64,000 bases of DNA from an uncultured Pseudomonadota bacterium (GTDB taxonomy: Bacteria > Pseudomonadota > Alphaproteobacteria > UBA9219): assembly GCA_903919315.1 (NCBI GenBank), contig CAIXHP010000020.1, positions 55,247 through 119,246 on the forward strand, in the 5' to 3' direction. The notes beneath the pieces were generated by a model. That model was not told the origin of the DNA. It saw nothing but the letters and a program-made list of their open reading frames with translations, and did no database searches. This document shows positions 1 to 10,955 of the stretch, in pieces. Each line of letters begins with the position of its first letter. Within the stretch, counting starts at the first letter, position 1. The translations under genes were made by a program, and so were the position numbers.

Positions 1-546
1 GCGCACCAAGGGCCGAATGTCCGCCGCACGCCAACCGCCCGCGCCGATGATCTGCACCGCCTGCCACGTCGCGCCCAGCGACACGCTCACCTGATGCACG
101 CGCGGATCGCGCGAACGGATATAAGCGTCGATAGCTTGCAGCAGTTGGACTTTGTCCTCAAAGCTCTTGCTCGGCAGCGGATTGGTGTCGTCGTACAAAT
201 GCCGATTGGTTCCCTGCGGCGGCAGGGCCAGCGTCCCCGCATAGCCGCCCCGTACGGCCTGCACCGTTTCGGCGGCGCGTTTGATCGCGGCCTCGCTCAG
301 ATCGACGGCATGGGCATACCCCACCGTCTCGCCCGCCACGGCGCGAAGGCCAAAGCCCTGCGTGGTGTTAAAACTGGCGCTCTTCAGCTTGCCGTCGTCC
401 CACACCATGCTTTCGGATTGATTGTACTCCAAAAACAACTCACCATCATCCGCCCCCACCAAAGCCCGCCCCACAAGCCGCTCCACCAAAGCCCGATCCA
501 TGCCGGTTTGATCGAAAAACAGTTTATCGGTTTGGGGGAGTGACAT
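1..546 (-). CDS. tldD: TldD-type metalloprotease, N-terminal part (gene runs off the left edge)
   Basis: Reverse-strand translation from ATG at 546: MSLPQTDKLFFDQTGMDRALVERLVGRALVGADDGELFLEYNQSESMVWDDGKLKSASFNTTQGFGLRAVAGETVGYA..., typical of TldD/PmbA. Confidence 0.85.
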   Translation of the reverse strand, partial: MSLPQTDKLFFDQTGMDRALVERLVGRALVGADDGELFLEYNQSESMVWDDGKLKSASFNTTQGFGLRAVAGETVGYAHAVDLSEAAIKRAAETVQAVRGGYAGTLALPPQGTNRHLYDDTNPLPSKSFEDKVQLLQAIDAYIRSRDPRVHQVSVSLGATWQAVQIIGAGGWRAADIRPLVR

Positions 547-597
547 TTAAATAGCTCTCATATTGGGACAGAACGAAAACATCATCCGTTCACAATT

Positions 598-1434
598 TTA
601 ATTCCGTACAGGCGATTTCACGCGAACAAGACTGTGAGGAATTTGTTCGTATTTGTCGAGAATCTGGTCAATAACACCGCTGTTACGCATCTCATCAAGA
701 ACAATATTGAAAGTCGACATCAGCTTCTGCTCACCCTTTCCGAACGCCAAGGCATGGGCATAGGCCCGGATGGGATTGTGGCCTTCCACGCGCTTAACTG
801 CGCCCGGTCGTGCCAGCAAGTATGGCATGGCCATCAACGGATTGGCGAATGTTACATCAGCTTTCTTGGTCGTCACCGCCTCCAGCAGCATGCTCATATC
901 GGTATCCTGCGGCATGGAATAGACTTTGGCCGACGGAAAGTCTTCCGTTCTTATTGTCTCAGCCCCTTCGCCGTCAATCGTAGCGATGGTAATTTTCCCA
1001 TCGTTAATTACCTTCAAATCCTTATCAAAACGATTATCGTTTGCGCGAACATAGGCATCAACTGTGCTGTAGAAAATCGGGTCGGTATAATCAAAAACCC
1101 GCGCCATCGGTGCCCATCTGTAGGTCGTTAAGCAAAAAGCATCGTATCGCCCCGTTTGGATGCCTTCGGCCATCGTCGCGAAAGTCACCTGTTCCGTCCA
1201 CTCGACCTTGAGATGAAGCCGCTTCGCCACTTCAGTGATTATGTCATACGTGATACCCGAGAACTGGCCCGTTTTGGGATCCAGCGTAAACTGCGGAGGG
1301 ATGACGACATAGCCGCAACGCAACGTATTGGTACGCATAACGCGATCAAACGCGCTCTCCTTTTCGGCAGCTTGTAGAACTTGCGGCAGAGCAAGCCCAA
1401 ACAAGACAGCAAACACGACAATCAACCAGCGCAT
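598..1434 (-). CDS. ABC transporter substrate-binding protein, family 3 (amino-acid type)
   Basis: Signal peptide MRWLIVVFAVLFGLALPQVLQAA, then LRCGYVVIPPQF...FSGITYDIITEVAKRLHLKVEWTEQVTFATMAEGIQTGRYDAFC. Confidence 0.85.
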   Translation of the reverse strand: MRWLIVVFAVLFGLALPQVLQAAEKESAFDRVMRTNTLRCGYVVIPPQFTLDPKTGQFSGITYDIITEVAKRLHLKVEWTEQVTFATMAEGIQTGRYDAFCLTTYRWAPMARVFDYTDPIFYSTVDAYVRANDNRFDKDLKVINDGKITIATIDGEGAETIRTEDFPSAKVYSMPQDTDMSMLLEAVTTKKADVTFANPLMAMPYLLARPGAVKRVEGHNPIRAYAHALAFGKGEQKLMSTFNIVLDEMRNSGVIDQILDKYEQIPHSLVRVKSPVRN

Positions 1435-1474
1435 GCGAATCTCCAAACGGTAGCACATAGGTCACAGGATCGTA

Positions 1475-4021
1475 TCACTTATCCTCCAACAACTCCTTCA
1501 CCTTACTCGCCAATTGCTTCAGCGTGAAGGGCTTGCCGAGGAAGTGGATCGTTTCGCCGGATTTGAACTGTTCGCGCAGGCGGTCTTCGGTATAGCCGGA
1601 CACGAACACCACCTTCATATTCGGCCAACGCCCGCGAATATGCTTGTACAGCGTCGGGCCATCCATCTGCGGCATAACCACGTCCGTGATGGTGAGATCG
1701 ATCTTGTCGCCGTCCTTGTCAAGAACCGCCAAGGCCTCTTCGCCGCTACGCGCCTCGAACACGTTGTAGCCCTTGTTCTTAAGCGCGCGGGTCGAGAACA
1801 CGCGCACGGCATCTTCGTCTTCCACCAAAAGGATGGTTCCCGCGCCTGTGAGATCGGGGCCGGGCTTGTCTTCGCGCAAATCTTCAACAACGCGCGTGTC
1901 CTGCACCGCATCGTTAGCGCCGAGCGCGGGCAGATAAACCTGAAACGCCGTCCCTTGCCCAACCTTGCTTTCGACGCCGATAAAACCGCCCGTCTGGCGC
2001 ACGATGCCATAGACGGTGGACAGGCCAAGTCCGGTGCCGGAACCGACTTCCTTCGTCGAGAAGAAAGGCTCAAAGATGCGCTGCAAATTCTCGCGCGGAA
2101 TCCCCACGCCGGTGTCCTTCACCGAAATCACGACGTAATTACCTGCGGGCATTTCGTCCTGACCGCGCAAAACAGAGGTCGTCTGATTCAGATTGGACGT
2201 GGTGATCGTGACCGTTCCGCCGTTGGGCATAGCGTCGCGCGCGTTGACGACGAGGTTGATGATGACTTGCTCAAGCTGTCCCTGATCGACCTTGACGAGG
2301 CCAAGATCGCGCCCATGCACCATATCCAGCTTCACCTGCGCCCCGATCAAGCGGCGCAGCAGGTTGGTCAGTTCCGACAACACATCGACAAGACTCAGAA
2401 CCTTGGGCTGCAAAGTCTGTTGGCGCGAGAAGGCCAACAACTGCCGCACCAGATTGGCGGCGCGGTTGCCGTTCTGCTTGATCTGCATAATGTCGGAAAA
2501 GCTCTGGTCGCCCGGCTTGTGCCGCTGCAACAGCAGATCGCAGAATCCGATCATCGCGGTGAGAAGGTTGTTAAAGTCATGCGCCACGCCGCCCGCCAAC
2601 TGGCCGATGGCCTGCATCTTCTGCGACTGAGCAAACTGGACTTCGAGCCGCTTTTGCTCGGTGACGTCGATAAAATACAGCATCAAGCCCGGCTCGGAGC
2701 CAGCTTCGCCTTTGCCGTTCGCCGCGCCGAAACGCTTGGCAAACACATGCGCGGTGACTTCGCGGTCGGAGTCCATCCGAACTTCCAACGGCTTGGTGAG
2801 ATCGGCTCCGGCCAACACATGCGCCAACTGCGCGAGCGCCGAAGACCTGTCCGACGAGGCCAGCAATTCGACGATGGGCAGATTGATCACGGCCTCGCGC
2901 GCGCGATGAACGATGGAATGAAACGCATGATTGCATTCCATGATCATGAAGCGGGAGTCGAGCAACAAAATGCCGATCGGCGCTTCGGCGAACAGGCGTT
3001 GGAAACGATATTCCGACAGCGACAACGCCATCTGCCATTCGCGTTCCGGCGACAGATCGCGCACAATAGAGCGGGTCCGCAATGTCTTGCCGTCCTCGCC
3101 AGCGACGATGGTCTGCGCGATCGCGACCGGAAACAACTGTCCGTCGCGGCGGCGCATCACGACCTCGCCGCGCAATTCCCCCTGCGGCCCATTGGCGAGC
3201 GCATAGGCGGCCACGCCGGGTGGCGCTTCGTTCAGGACATCGTGCAGCCGCACCTCGCCCTTGACGAGATCGTCCGGCGTCACCTGCAACCAGTCGGCCA
3301 GCGTGTTGTTGACAAACTTAAAGCGCCCATGCTGATCGACCGAATAAATGCCGACCGGCGCATAGGCCATGAAATCGAGCAATTTATTCTGCTCGTCGCG
3401 CATGGCTTTTTCCATGCGGCGACGGTCGCTGATGTCTTCAAAACGCCAATGATAGAAACGCGCGTCGGCGTCGATAGGACGTGCGACAATGCGCCGCCAC
3501 TCAATGACGCGGCTGCCGCGCACGACGGGCAGATCGGCGATAACGGACTGCCCCTTGTACAAATTCTCCTGCAAACGCTTGAATTCGGCGTCCCCGTCGG
3601 CGGTGGCGCCGAAACGCGACGCCAGCGCCTGCTGCGCGTTCTGCGCCCCGAGATCAATCCAACCCTGAAACGCGCGGTTGGCCATCACCACGCCGCCGGA
3701 CGGATCGGTGATCAATTGCGGCGTCAGCACGCTATGGAAAGCCTCGCGCAGCAGAAATTCCTCCGCCGCGCCGTTGTGCATGTGCCGCAGCTGCCACCAG
3801 ATAGCCCCCGCCATTCCCAGCAACGCCAACGCCACCAGCGAACTGACGATCACGCCCGTCGTATCGCCCGCAAAATACGGAGCCAAAACGGCAACCAACC
3901 CCAGCCCGGTCATCACGCCAAGGCTGCTCAACATCCGCCGCACCCACGACATCTGGCGATCAGCCGCCGTAATCGGCGACACCGGCGCAACGGGCTTCTT
4001 GAGTGTAGGCACTTCGGGCAT
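1475..4021 (-). CDS. cckA: Hybrid sensor histidine kinase, CckA-like (2 TM, PAS domains, HisKA, HATPase, REC)
   Basis: QLAGGVAHDFNNLLTAMIGFCDLLLQRHKPGDQSFSDIMQIKQNGNRAANLVRQLLAFSRQQTLQP, N/G boxes and C-terminal REC (ILLVEDEDAVRVF...ITDVVMPQMDG). Confidence 0.88.
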   Translation of the reverse strand: MPEVPTLKKPVAPVSPITAADRQMSWVRRMLSSLGVMTGLGLVAVLAPYFAGDTTGVIVSSLVALALLGMAGAIWWQLRHMHNGAAEEFLLREAFHSVLTPQLITDPSGGVVMANRAFQGWIDLGAQNAQQALASRFGATADGDAEFKRLQENLYKGQSVIADLPVVRGSRVIEWRRIVARPIDADARFYHWRFEDISDRRRMEKAMRDEQNKLLDFMAYAPVGIYSVDQHGRFKFVNNTLADWLQVTPDDLVKGEVRLHDVLNEAPPGVAAYALANGPQGELRGEVVMRRRDGQLFPVAIAQTIVAGEDGKTLRTRSIVRDLSPEREWQMALSLSEYRFQRLFAEAPIGILLLDSRFMIMECNHAFHSIVHRAREAVINLPIVELLASSDRSSALAQLAHVLAGADLTKPLEVRMDSDREVTAHVFAKRFGAANGKGEAGSEPGLMLYFIDVTEQKRLEVQFAQSQKMQAIGQLAGGVAHDFNNLLTAMIGFCDLLLQRHKPGDQSFSDIMQIKQNGNRAANLVRQLLAFSRQQTLQPKVLSLVDVLSELTNLLRRLIGAQVKLDMVHGRDLGLVKVDQGQLEQVIINLVVNARDAMPNGGTVTITTSNLNQTTSVLRGQDEMPAGNYVVISVKDTGVGIPRENLQRIFEPFFSTKEVGSGTGLGLSTVYGIVRQTGGFIGVESKVGQGTAFQVYLPALGANDAVQDTRVVEDLREDKPGPDLTGAGTILLVEDEDAVRVFSTRALKNKGYNVFEARSGEEALAVLDKDGDKIDLTITDVVMPQMDGPTLYKHIRGRWPNMKVVFVSGYTEDRLREQFKSGETIHFLGKPFTLKQLASKVKELLEDK

Positions 4022-4226
4022 AAGACGAAATCCTGCGCTTAGTTAATAGGCTAGAGTACACCTCGGACGGCACTATCCACGAATCGCGCCTCGCCAAGCG
4101 AAACGCAACCACCAACTCATGCAACATGAAAGGTATTCAACAGGTTAACGGCACTTCCGCTACCTTAAAAACCACAAAAACGAAGTCAAAAGCGACTAAT
4201 TAAGCCTTGATCGGATCAATAGTGTC

Positions 4227-5468
4227 ATGCAAGAAACCAAAGATAAATACAGCGTCGATTTTGGAAAGATCATGAGCGATAAAGAGTATGCCCCCATTAA
4301 GGCTTTACTGTTCGACCTTGGCGATGTCCTTATCGAAGTGGACACAGCCCGCACCTTCGCACTCTGGGCACGCCATTCGGGCGTTCGGGCAGCGGTTCTC
4401 AAAGAACGGTACACGTTCGATGAGCCCTATTATCAACACGAGCGCGGCGAGATTTCGGCACCGGAATATTTCCGTCAATTGCGCTTGTCTCTCAGAATCA
4501 ACATTACGGATGATCAATTTGCTGAAGGGTTTAACGCTATGCTGGGGCAGGAAAAGCCCGCCGTAGCCCAGCTCCTGATAATTGCCGCTCAACACATGCC
4601 GCTTTACCTATTCAGCAACACCAACCGCATGCACTACGCCATTTGGAGCACTAAGTATGCCGACATCCTAAGTCATTTTACCGGGATTTTTACATCTCCA
4701 GAACTTGGCCTACGCAAACCAGACCCACAGGCATTTACTGCCGTCGCAGCAAGGATAGACCTGCCACCCGACCAGATTCTCTTTTTCGACGACCTCATTG
4801 ATAACGTCGAAGGTGCCCGGAGCATCGGCATGCCCAGCATTCACATCACCCCCAACTACGGAGTCCATTTGGCGCTGCAATCCTGCCTGCCCTCTATATT
4901 CGGAAACGCTGTTCGAAACGTGGCTTCTCCAGATGTTTTCCTGTTTTACAGCCCAAGACTGCATTGCGATAGTCCCACCTATGTGCGCACCTTTGGCGAT
5001 TCCGCACCAAGCACCGAAGCAGTCTGCAGCGGCCCACCCCCACGCGAAGCCTTGGCAAACATATGGTGGAGAGGCACGGCGGAGGAAACGCTCCGACAAG
5101 TCAAAAGGCAGTTCCCCGATGCCGTCTTGAAAGGCCCCCTGACCGCCGACGGAAAACTCCAACTTCCCCCGCTAAGCGGGCTGGATGCCATCTTGCACAG
5201 AACCCTGAATGACTTGGCGACCGAGCTTGGCCCCCACGGCGATTTATCGGAGTGTACGCTCAACACGCCGCCCATCCCGCCACGAGGCGGCCCGCTCCCA
5301 GCCTTCAGCAAAAACGGCCCCATCCCGCGCGTGACTCTGGTCAGCCTAGCCCCGTCGCAGCCAGAGGCAAGAAGCCCTACAGCCCCCGAACCAGAACGCC
5401 CGAAGCCAGAACAGAAAACCCAACCTACACTGACAATCATAAGGGGCAGAGGACCGAGGCCATTTTAA
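4227..5468 (+). CDS. HAD-superfamily hydrolase with a long proline-rich C-terminal extension
   Basis: IKALLFDLGDVLIEVD, LYLFSNTN, GLRKPDPQAF, ILFFDDLIDNVEGARSIGM motifs; about 200 residues follow the HAD core. Confidence 0.75.
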   Translation: MQETKDKYSVDFGKIMSDKEYAPIKALLFDLGDVLIEVDTARTFALWARHSGVRAAVLKERYTFDEPYYQHERGEISAPEYFRQLRLSLRINITDDQFAEGFNAMLGQEKPAVAQLLIIAAQHMPLYLFSNTNRMHYAIWSTKYADILSHFTGIFTSPELGLRKPDPQAFTAVAARIDLPPDQILFFDDLIDNVEGARSIGMPSIHITPNYGVHLALQSCLPSIFGNAVRNVASPDVFLFYSPRLHCDSPTYVRTFGDSAPSTEAVCSGPPPREALANIWWRGTAEETLRQVKRQFPDAVLKGPLTADGKLQLPPLSGLDAILHRTLNDLATELGPHGDLSECTLNTPPIPPRGGPLPAFSKNGPIPRVTLVSLAPSQPEARSPTAPEPERPKPEQKTQPTLTIIRGRGPRPF

Positions 5469-5480
5469 GCCTGCCCCAAC

Positions 5481-6572
5481 CTACGCGTCGCGTTTATTCC
5501 CAATACGTCGCACCCAGCCGTGGGTGTCGGTTGTGCGGCCATATTGCAGGTCGGTGATGTCCTTGAAAAACTGCTCGGCCAACGGAAACGCACGGCCTGA
5601 GCCGATGGTATAATCGCGGTCGCGCCAACCCAGCGTCGAAACCGGCGACACCACCGCCGCCGTGCCGGAGCCAAAGCATTCCTTGAGCGAGCCGTTTTCA
5701 ATAGAGCGGATCACTTCTTCGATGCTGAGGTCGCGTTCATCGACCGCCAACCCCTTTTCCCGCGCCAACGTCAGGATGGAATCGCGCGTGATGCCGGGCA
5801 GGATCGAACCGTTGAGCCTTGGCGTGACCAATCTGTCGTTGATGTGGAAGAAGACATTCATCATGCCGACTTCCTCGACCATCTTCTTGGTGGCGCTGTC
5901 GAGCCACAGCACTTGCGAATAGCCCTTGCTATGAGCCATCTCGGCAGCCAGAAGGCTGGCCGCGTAATTGCCGATAACCTTGCACGCCCCCGTGCCGCCC
6001 AAAGCCGCGCGCGCATAGTCTTCGGTCACCAGAATCTTCGTCGGCCCAAAGCCTTCGCGGTAATAAGCGCCGACAGGACAAAGCAAGACGTTGAACAGAT
6101 ATTCGCTCGCGGCCTTGACACCGATATAATTGTCCACGCCCATGATAAAGGGGCGAATATACAACGCCGTGCCGACCGTTTCCGGCATCCAATCCTTATC
6201 GAGCATCACCAACGTTTGGATAGCCTTCAGCACGAAATCAGGATCGAGCGGCGGAATGCACAACCGCTGGGCGGAAACATTCAGGCGACGAATATGGCTT
6301 TCGGGACGGTACAAATAGAGGTCTTTGTCCGCGCCGCAAAAAGCCTTCATGCCCTCGAAAACGCCTTGCCCGTAATGAAGGATCGTCGATGCCGGATCAA
6401 GCGCGAGCGCCGCATAGGGCCGGATGGCCGCGTCATGCCATCCCTTTCCCGCCGCGTACTTCATGCTGAAGACATGGTCGGTGAAAATTTTTCCAAAGGG
6501 GAGATCGGAGTCGCTGGCAGGCCGGGCACGGCGTTCGCCGGGCTGGGCCAAAGTCACGGCTATATCAGGCAC
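5481..6572 (-). CDS. ilvE: Branched-chain amino acid aminotransferase
   Basis: ILHYGQGVFEGMKAFCGADKDLYLYRPESHIRRLNVSAQRLCIP...GTGACKVIGNYAASL...EEVGMMNVFF, class IV PLP aminotransferase. Confidence 0.92.
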   Translation of the reverse strand: MPDIAVTLAQPGERRARPASDSDLPFGKIFTDHVFSMKYAAGKGWHDAAIRPYAALALDPASTILHYGQGVFEGMKAFCGADKDLYLYRPESHIRRLNVSAQRLCIPPLDPDFVLKAIQTLVMLDKDWMPETVGTALYIRPFIMGVDNYIGVKAASEYLFNVLLCPVGAYYREGFGPTKILVTEDYARAALGGTGACKVIGNYAASLLAAEMAHSKGYSQVLWLDSATKKMVEEVGMMNVFFHINDRLVTPRLNGSILPGITRDSILTLAREKGLAVDERDLSIEEVIRSIENGSLKECFGSGTAAVVSPVSTLGWRDRDYTIGSGRAFPLAEQFFKDITDLQYGRTTDTHGWVRRIGNKRDA

Positions 6573-6596
6573 GATCCCTCCGCAGCAAAAAATCGT

Positions 6597-6815
6597 TTAT
6601 TTATGACGGAACGTAATGCGCCCCTTGGTCAGATCATAAGGGGTCATCTCGACGTTGACCTTATCGCCCACGAGGACGCGAATGCGGTTTTTGCGCATCT
6701 TGCCCGACGTGTGGGTCAAAACCTCGTGCCCGTTGTCGAGCTTGACGCGGAACATGGCGTTCGGCAAAAGCTCGGTGACGGTACCTTCGAATTCAAGCAG
6801 GTCTTCTTTGGCCAT
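6597..6815 (-). CDS. infA: Translation initiation factor IF-1
   Basis: [72 protein letters not shown] (72 aa). Confidence 0.97.
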   Translation of the reverse strand: MAKEDLLEFEGTVTELLPNAMFRVKLDNGHEVLTHTSGKMRKNRIRVLVGDKVNVEMTPYDLTKGRITFRHK

Positions 6816-6871
6816 AAAGGTCCCTATCTCTGTGTTGCAGCGGGGAAAAATGGCTCTTTCCCGCCCAAACG

Positions 6872-7291
6872 TCAAGTCGCATGACACGGCTGGTGCTGGG
6901 TAGGCCAAGGTTCGCCGAAATCCTCCAGCTGAAGCCGCCAATCGGCCAGCTTGAGCTTTAACCGCACACCCCCGGCAAAAACGAGGTGCAAACAGCCGTT
7001 TTCCAGCACCAACGTCAGCAAATCGAGCATCCGGGCATGGTCGGATTGCTCAAACCCCTGCCGCTGCACTGCCTCGACACCGCGCACATCCAACGCGCAG
7101 CAGACGCGCTCGAAACACGCCTCGCCCGGCGACGCATCCCAGCGGAAGCGATGCACGACCATGACAAAATTCTTCGCCGCCGCGTCATACATCATGTCGC
7201 AAACGGGCGCGATAGCGTCCTGCAACACGGTGGCGACCACCTGCACGTCCTCAGCGTCTTGGGCGCGAAGCTTGAGAGGCTGCGTATCCAT
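6872..7291 (-). CDS. DUF2948-like protein
   Basis: [52 protein letters not shown]...; adjacent to murA as is common in alphaproteobacteria. Confidence 0.7.
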   Translation of the reverse strand: MDTQPLKLRAQDAEDVQVVATVLQDAIAPVCDMMYDAAAKNFVMVVHRFRWDASPGEACFERVCCALDVRGVEAVQRQGFEQSDHARMLDLLTLVLENGCLHLVFAGGVRLKLKLADWRLQLEDFGEPWPTQHQPCHAT

Positions 7292-7295
7292 GCCC

Positions 7296-8570
7296 TCAGC
7301 CCCGAATGCGCTCAATCTCCGCCCCACAGGCGCGAAGTTTTTCTTCCAGCCGTTCGTACCCGCGATCCAGATGATAGATGCGGCTGAGCGTCGTTTCGCC
7401 CTCGGCGGCAAGCCCCGCCAGCACCAACGATCCCGAAGCCCGCAGATCCGTAGCCATGACCGGAGCGCCCTTCAGCTTCGGCACGCCGCGCACCATCGCC
7501 GACGAGCCATGCACAGTTATGTCGGCCCCCATACGCGCCAGTTCCGGCACATGCATAAAGCGGTTCTCAAAGATCGTCTCGGTGATCATCGAAGCGCCCT
7601 CGGCGACGCACATCAGCGTCATCATCTGAGCCTGCAAATCGGTGGGAAAACCGGGGAACGGCTCGGTCGTCACATCAACACCGCGCAAAACGCCGGAGCG
7701 GCAAACACGCAGACCCTGCCCGGTCTTCTCGACCGCAACCCCCGCGCGGGCCAGCACATCGCAGGCGCTTTGAATATGTTCCTGCCGCGCGCCGATCAAC
7801 TCCACATCGCCGTCCGTCATGGCAACGGCCATCACGAACGTCCCGGCCTCAATGCGGTCGGGAATAATGGTGTGGCTCGCGCCATGCAGACGATCCTTGC
7901 CGACGATCCGCAACCGGTCGGTGCCGATGCCGTCAATCTCCGCGCCCATGGCGACCAGACAATGCGCCAGATCGGCTACTTCCGGTTCACGCGCCGCGTT
8001 GACGATGAGAGTCTCACCTTTCGCCAACGTGGCCGCCATCATCGCGTTCTCGGTGCCCGTCACCGTCACGATGGGGAACACAATCTCGGCCCCGCGCAAA
8101 CCCTTGGGCGCGGACGCGTTGATATAGCCGTCATCAAGCGTGATTTCAGCGCCCATGCGCTCCAAGGCCGCGATATGCAAATCGACCGGCCGTGTGCCGA
8201 TCGCGCAGCCGCCGGGGAGCGAAACCTTGGCGGCATGGCAACGGGCGACGAGCGGCCCCAACACCATGATGCTGGCCCGCATCTTACGCACCAGTTCATA
8301 GGGTGCTGTCACATTGGTGATCGTGGCGGCCCGAAGCTCCATGGTATGACCGGGAGTCGCATTGCTGCCGTTCAGCCCGATGCTCACGCCATGCTGGCCC
8401 AACAGATTGGCCATCGTCGCGATGTCAGCCAGTTGAGGCACATTCGAGAGCGCCAGAACTTCGTCGGTCAGCAAGCTGGCCGCCATCAGCTTCAACGCGG
8501 CGTTCTTCGCCCCGCTGATCGGAATTTTGCCCCGCAGCGGCCTGCCGCCCTTGATGCGAATTTTGTCCAT
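7296..8570 (-). CDS. murA: UDP-N-acetylglucosamine 1-carboxyvinyltransferase
   Basis: [37 protein letters not shown]...; full-length EPSP-synthase-like fold. Confidence 0.96.
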   Translation of the reverse strand: MDKIRIKGGRPLRGKIPISGAKNAALKLMAASLLTDEVLALSNVPQLADIATMANLLGQHGVSIGLNGSNATPGHTMELRAATITNVTAPYELVRKMRASIMVLGPLVARCHAAKVSLPGGCAIGTRPVDLHIAALERMGAEITLDDGYINASAPKGLRGAEIVFPIVTVTGTENAMMAATLAKGETLIVNAAREPEVADLAHCLVAMGAEIDGIGTDRLRIVGKDRLHGASHTIIPDRIEAGTFVMAVAMTDGDVELIGARQEHIQSACDVLARAGVAVEKTGQGLRVCRSGVLRGVDVTTEPFPGFPTDLQAQMMTLMCVAEGASMITETIFENRFMHVPELARMGADITVHGSSAMVRGVPKLKGAPVMATDLRASGSLVLAGLAAEGETTLSRIYHLDRGYERLEEKLRACGAEIERIRG

Positions 8571-8594
8571 GATTGCCTGTTTCGTTTGTCGTTT

Positions 8595-9272
8595 CTAAAA
8601 CTTGAACGGATTAAAGTCTGTGTGCCGATCATAATGATCTTCATGCTCTATGCGCTTGAGATAACGAACGAACGGGAGCGTCGCAGGCAGCGCAGCAATT
8701 TCCCATAAAATCTTTAATCCCCAGCTGGACAAAATGATCGACACCAAAGTCGCGTTCGGCAAAACGCCGTAGAAGGCCATAGGGAAAAAGATTATGGAGT
8801 CCACAAACTCGCCCACCACCGTCGACGCCACAAAACGAAGGCTGATAAGCTTCCCCTCCATCTTGACCTTAAACTTGGCCAAAGCGAAAGAATTGCAGAA
8901 CTCGCCAACAAAATAGGCCGTCATGGAAGCTGTAACAATCCGCGGCAAATTGCCCAAAACCGTCTGGAATGCCGCTTGATCCTTCCAAAAGTCGGCCCCC
9001 GGCAAAGCCAGAACGCCCTCATAGCAAAAGATCATAAGAATAAGGGATGCGAAACCTGTCCAGATAACCTTACGCGAAACCCTATAGCCATAAACCTCTG
9101 TCAGAATGTCATTGAACAGATAGCTCAACGGAAAAATGATAATCGCTGCCGACAAAGTCATGGGACCGACAGAGAGTAATTTGCTCGCCGTTGTCTCAGC
9201 GATAATGAGTGTCGCCACAAACAATCCCGTGATCGCGGGAAGCAGGCGATAGCTCTTTGCTGTCTGTTCCAT
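8595..9272 (-). CDS. Queuosine precursor transporter-like (YhhQ/VUT family) membrane protein
   Basis: Start ATG 9272, MEQTAKSYRLLPAITGLFVATLIIAETTASKLLSVGPMTLSAAIIIFPLSYLFNDILTEVYGYRVSRKVIW. Confidence 0.85.
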   Translation of the reverse strand: MEQTAKSYRLLPAITGLFVATLIIAETTASKLLSVGPMTLSAAIIIFPLSYLFNDILTEVYGYRVSRKVIWTGFASLILMIFCYEGVLALPGADFWKDQAAFQTVLGNLPRIVTASMTAYFVGEFCNSFALAKFKVKMEGKLISLRFVASTVVGEFVDSIIFFPMAFYGVLPNATLVSIILSSWGLKILWEIAALPATLPFVRYLKRIEHEDHYDRHTDFNPFKF

Positions 9273-9274
9273 GA

Positions 9275-9829
9275 TCACATCCTCGGCAAGGTCACGCCGG
9301 TTTGGCCCATATATTTTCCGCCCTTGTCCGCATAGGAAATTTCGCAGGGGCTGTCGCCCTTCAGGAACAAGAACTGGCACACGCCTTCGTGGGCATAGAC
9401 ACGCGCTGGCAGGGGCGTTGTGTTGGAGATTTCCAGCGTCACATGCCCTTCCCATTCCGGCTCCAACGGAGTCACGTTCACGATCAGCCCGCACCGCGCA
9501 TAGGTCGATTTGCCGAGGCAGATCACAAGCACGTCACGCGGAATCTTAAAATATTCCTTCGTATGCGACAGGACAAAGGAGTTGGGCGGAATGACGCACA
9601 CATCCGTCTTGCGGCTGACGAAACTGCTTTCCGAAAAAGCCTTGGGATCGACGATGGCGTTGTCGATGTTGGTGAAAATCTTGAACTCGTCGGCCAGCCG
9701 CGCGTCATAGCCATAGGACGACAGGCCATAGGAGATAACCCCCTCGCGCTGCTGCTTTTCCTCAAAAGGCTGGATCATCCCGTGTTGCAGGGCTTGGTGG
9801 CGGATCCAGTGGTCGGGCAAAACGGACAT
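9275..9829 (-). CDS. dcd: dCTP deaminase
   Basis: [52 protein letters not shown]...[42 protein letters not shown]. Confidence 0.95.
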   Translation of the reverse strand: MSVLPDHWIRHQALQHGMIQPFEEKQQREGVISYGLSSYGYDARLADEFKIFTNIDNAIVDPKAFSESSFVSRKTDVCVIPPNSFVLSHTKEYFKIPRDVLVICLGKSTYARCGLIVNVTPLEPEWEGHVTLEISNTTPLPARVYAHEGVCQFLFLKGDSPCEISYADKGGKYMGQTGVTLPRM

Positions 9830-9895
9830 AAATATCTTCCCTCTCTCGCGTTTGCCGTCCCTGCCCTTATCGGAGAAGGCGACGGCGATAGTGAA

Positions 9896-10039
9896 TTACG
9901 ACTCTTTCTTCGGACTCCCATCCTGCCGCAACTGTTGCTGCTGCTTTCGCTTCCGCAAATTCTCGCGCAAAGCCTCGGCCACGCGCGTCTCGCGCGACGA
10001 CGACGAAGGGGGCTTTTGCGGGGACTTGTTTTGCGTCAT
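9896..10039 (-). CDS. Small basic hypothetical protein
   Basis: MTQNKSPQKPPSSSSRETRVAEALRENLRKRKQQQQLRQDGSPKKES, C-terminal part of a longer track ORF. Confidence 0.5.
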   Translation of the reverse strand: MTQNKSPQKPPSSSSRETRVAEALRENLRKRKQQQQLRQDGSPKKES

Positions 10040-10084
10040 GGTCTTGGGAATCTCTGAACTCTCTCCACACCTATGATTTAAGCC

Positions 10085-10822
10085 ATGAACCCCGATCCGG
10101 CAATAACCATAAAGCCCTACCGGTCTATCCCCATCGTCGAATGCGGGGAAGCGCTGGTTTTGATCCCAGAGGGCCGATTTGTCCTCACGCAGCCCCACCC
10201 CTATATGGCCTTAGGAGCGCCCTATGGCGCGGTCTCGCCATGGATGCTGCGGCAAAGCGTTTTGGCCGCTTTAGAACGTGCCCAAGACCGGCTGGAAGCC
10301 CAACGCCCCGGTTGGAAAATCAAGCTGTTTGACGCTTACCGCCCCAACGCGGTGCAAGCCTTTATGGTCAGGCGCGAATTCATGCTTCTCTCCGGCGGCA
10401 GACCGCCCGAAGCCGTACCCCAGCCAGAGCGGGACGACCTCTACATCAAAGCCCTGCGCGTCTGGGCCATCCCCAGCGAAGACCCGGCAACGCCCCCGCT
10501 TCACAGCACAGGCGGCGCGCTGGATTGCACCTTATGCGACGCGACAGACGAGGAAATCGCCATGGGCTCACCGATCGACGAAAACTCCGACCGTTCCAAC
10601 CCGGATTACTTCGCCGACGCGACGGATGCCGCCAGCCGCGCCGCCCACGCCAACCGCGTCTTTTTAAACAGCCTCATGCGCGCCGAAGGCTTCCACCGTT
10701 TGCACAGCGAATGGTGGCACTTCTCGCAGGGCGATCAGTATTGGGCCTGGGCCGAACGCAAAGAAAGCGGCCACACCGACACTTGCGCCATTTACGGCGC
10801 CGCCCAACCGCCTATAACGTGA
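10085..10822 (+). CDS. D-alanyl-D-alanine dipeptidase (VanX/DdpX family)
   Basis: LFDAYRPNAVQAFMV, STGGALDCTL, MRAEGFHRLHSEWWHFSQGD motifs. Confidence 0.9.
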   Translation: MNPDPAITIKPYRSIPIVECGEALVLIPEGRFVLTQPHPYMALGAPYGAVSPWMLRQSVLAALERAQDRLEAQRPGWKIKLFDAYRPNAVQAFMVRREFMLLSGGRPPEAVPQPERDDLYIKALRVWAIPSEDPATPPLHSTGGALDCTLCDATDEEIAMGSPIDENSDRSNPDYFADATDAASRAAHANRVFLNSLMRAEGFHRLHSEWWHFSQGDQYWAWAERKESGHTDTCAIYGAAQPPIT

Positions 10823-10883
10823 CGAGGCGCTAGTGTCTATCACGTAACTTGTCGTTTGTTCACAACGAGTTATTAAGAGAATG

Positions 10884-10909
10884 GTCATCCCCGCGAAGGC
10901 GGGGATGAC
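10884..10909. repeat. Palindromic repeat GTCATCCCCGC-GAAG-GCGGGGATGAC (copy 1)
   Basis: Perfect 11-bp arms, 4-nt loop; lies between convergent genes and is followed by TGTTTT. Confidence 0.85.
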
Positions 10910-10955
10910 TGTTTTATACCGGTTTTCTTTGCTTTTTAAGTTTCCAGACAGACAC

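Noticed and set aside
1514-4042. 842-codon plus-strand ORF antisense to the cckA-like kinase
   Set aside because: Shadow ORF; low-complexity R/H/Q-rich translation, while the minus strand encodes a clear kinase.
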